This document shows, in pieces, positions 13,247 to 14,504 of a stretch of DNA of 14,504 bases. The stretch comes from Acidobacteriota bacterium (GTDB taxonomy: Bacteria; Acidobacteriota; Terriglobia; Terriglobales; Acidobacteriaceae): NCBI GenBank assembly GCA_021799405.1, contig JAJZAL010000132.1:1-14504 (forward strand), in the 5' to 3' direction. Position 1 is the stretch's first letter, and each line of letters begins with the position of its first letter. Both the position numbers and the translations under genes were made by a program. The notes beneath the pieces are model-generated. The model did no database searches, was not told the DNA's origin, and saw only the letters and a program-made list of their open reading frames with translations.

Positions 13247-13293
13247 GAAACAGACCAGCCTGCGCTCTCAGACACCTAAGCGCGGCGCGCGTG

Positions 13294-14166
13294 CTAGGGT
13301 TGGGGCACCGGGAGCTTCTGCCTCGCCGGAGGCTGCCCGCTGGTGGTGCCCGCCGCCGTTGCCTGCGCTGCGCCGGAAGGAGCACTTCCGGCCGCATTCG
13401 TCGCCGAGGCCAGCTCCGACTGGCTGTACTTCGGGGCGCTCACGTAGCCATGAATGTGGTTCTTGCTGATCTCGTTAATCACAATCTGAACCGGCTGCGG
13501 GCTGTTGGGAGTGGAGAACATGACCGGCTGATAGAGATTGACGTGCTTTTGCGTCAGGTCGCGATCATCCACAAGCAATTGCAGATCGGCAAACTGATGT
13601 CTGCCGTTGGCCTTTCTCAGACGGATCTCAACCGGCCCCTCGCGCTGGAAGCGTTTTGATTTTGTCAGGTCAAACTCAATGTAGTTCCGTTCTCCCTTTT
13701 TCTCCAGCGCCACCAGTTCGCCATGGGTGTGCGCGATGGATCCTGTCAGCGCCGTGCGCGTGTCGGAAAGATCGCTTTGCGTTTGCGCAATGGCCTTGCC
13801 CTGTGCGTCGATTTGCGACTGCATCTGCTTGAAGCGCGGGTCTTCTCTGCGCCGGCGCGGAACCGCGTGACGGGAAGCGGTTGCAACCCGGAGGGCACGG
13901 GCGCGCGCAGCCTCCTGTTCCGCAGCCTGCTGTTGCTGGATGCGTGCGTCGAGCGCATTCATTTTCGCGGTAAGGTCGCTTACTTCATGCTGGGTCGAGT
14001 TGAGTTGGGCAGTTACCTGCTGATTTTGTGTGGCGAGATTCTGCGCGCTATGGTGCTCATAGATTGCATAGCCGCCGAGAAGAGCACCACCAGCCACCAC
14101 TACGGCCGCAAGAACGGCCACACGAGGTTGGAAGGAAGTTTCCGGCTGGGAAGCGAAGTCCATCAT
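13294..14166 (-). CDS. membrane-anchored coiled-coil protein of unknown function
   Basis: A 290-residue protein with one N-terminal membrane segment (VAVLAAVVVAGGALLGGYAI, 17-36). A Gln/Ala-rich coiled coil follows (about 40-90), then a basic break RRRRED (104-109), and a second coiled coil (about 110-155). The domain at 150-245 is conserved-looking and mostly beta (NYIEFDLTKSKRF, VEIRLRKANGRHQ, FADLQLLVDDRDL, VQIVINEISKNHIHGYVS). A low-complexity Ala/Gly/Pro tail ends it. With no signal peptidase site visible, it should sit in the inner membrane with the rest in the periplasm or facing the cytoplasm; the basic residue counts do not settle this. GGAGG lies five bases before ATG 14166 and eight before ATG 14163; either may be the start. 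The family is unknown to me. Confidence 0.8.
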   Translation of the reverse strand: MMDFASQPETSFQPRVAVLAAVVVAGGALLGGYAIYEHHSAQNLATQNQQVTAQLNSTQHEVSDLTAKMNALDARIQQQQAAEQEAARARALRVATASRHAVPRRRREDPRFKQMQSQIDAQGKAIAQTQSDLSDTRTALTGSIAHTHGELVALEKKGERNYIEFDLTKSKRFQREGPVEIRLRKANGRHQFADLQLLVDDRDLTQKHVNLYQPVMFSTPNSPQPVQIVINEISKNHIHGYVSAPKYSQSELASATNAAGSAPSGAAQATAAGTTSGQPPARQKLPVPQP

Positions 14167-14504
14167 AGATACCTCCGGGGGGACGAGCATGACGACACCC
14201 ATTAGTGAGCGCTTGCACGCCCAATACCAAATAATGAAACTCTTAAGTTACAAGATTTGTGCGTGTTGACGTCTGCCCCGCTACGGAGAGGGTAAAAAGT
14301 TCCGGGTCACTGGAAATTCTTACGCACTTCACAGGTCGCCACCGCGAGGTTGATTGAGGAACGATCTCTGAAGTAACGAGCAAAACGCAGCTTCTCATGG
14401 GGTCTGATCGCAGTTCCGGCTGGAACCGCCGGGATGCGCCGGAGGAGATAGCCTGCGAGTCCGCCCGCCGTCGGTCGCGCTCAATGCGCCAGCAACGCGC
14501 TATT
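14167..14504. other. end region without a recognised gene
   Basis: This holds the upstream region of the coiled-coil protein gene. An AT-rich part at about 14222-14262 probably contains its promoter, but no clean hexamer pair was seen. TTGACG occurs on the plus strand at 14266-14271 without a well-placed -10. The last 170 bases show no open frame with a ribosome binding site. Confidence 0.4.

Noticed and set aside
14266..14298. TTGACG followed by TAAAAA as a plus-strand promoter
   Set aside because: The spacing of 21 bases is too long, and no gene start follows within the window.

Overview
The window reads as an ordinary, gene-dense chromosomal segment of a GC-rich Gram-negative bacterium. 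An Acidobacteriota member (Acidobacteriaceae-like) is my best guess. This rests on the acidobacterial look of several proteins: the short AccA, the CPBP membrane protein, the anchored coiled-coil protein and the long secreted protein with a Pro/Ala tail. It also rests on -10-like hexamers sitting just before start codons. It is recognition from memory, not a database result. I see no RNA genes, CRISPR arrays, insertion sequences, integrases or phage genes.

Layout. Bases 1-480 are AT-richer and hold no convincing gene. Bases 481-4390 form a plus-strand run: a 34-residue membrane peptide, a GRP/EamA-type sugar transporter, a PfkB-family sugar kinase, and a methyltransferase fused to an N-terminal [2Fe-2S] thioredoxin-like ferredoxin domain. 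A minus-strand run at 7817-4507 faces it: a large TPR protein, a zinc-ribbon/PspC membrane protein whose stop overlaps the start of an alpha/beta hydrolase, then a Tat-exported cupin. The plus-strand gene pyrF (7935-8711) diverges from the TPR gene. It ends in a near-perfect bidirectional terminator shared with a convergent 59-residue zinc-ribbon protein (8966-8787).

The rest (9128-14166) is all minus strand: a secreted protein of unknown function, a CPBP-family (Abi/CAAX-protease-like) membrane protein that has lost the usual His residues, accA, and a membrane-anchored coiled-coil protein. Two longer gaps (about 11665-12049 and 12902-13293) carry strong inverted repeats and two doubtful small ORFs.

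How the genes fit together. The transporter and kinase probably form a sugar uptake and phosphorylation pair. pyrF (UMP synthesis) and accA (malonyl-CoA synthesis) are housekeeping. The PspC/hydrolase/cupin group looks like envelope or stress functions, but nothing in the sequence proves a shared pathway. I found no defence system or other clearly new multi-gene system. The most unusual single items are the ferredoxin-methyltransferase fusion, the CPBP protein without its histidines, the bacterial protein resembling the eukaryotic IML2/TTC39 family, and the AccA lacking its N-terminal helical segment.
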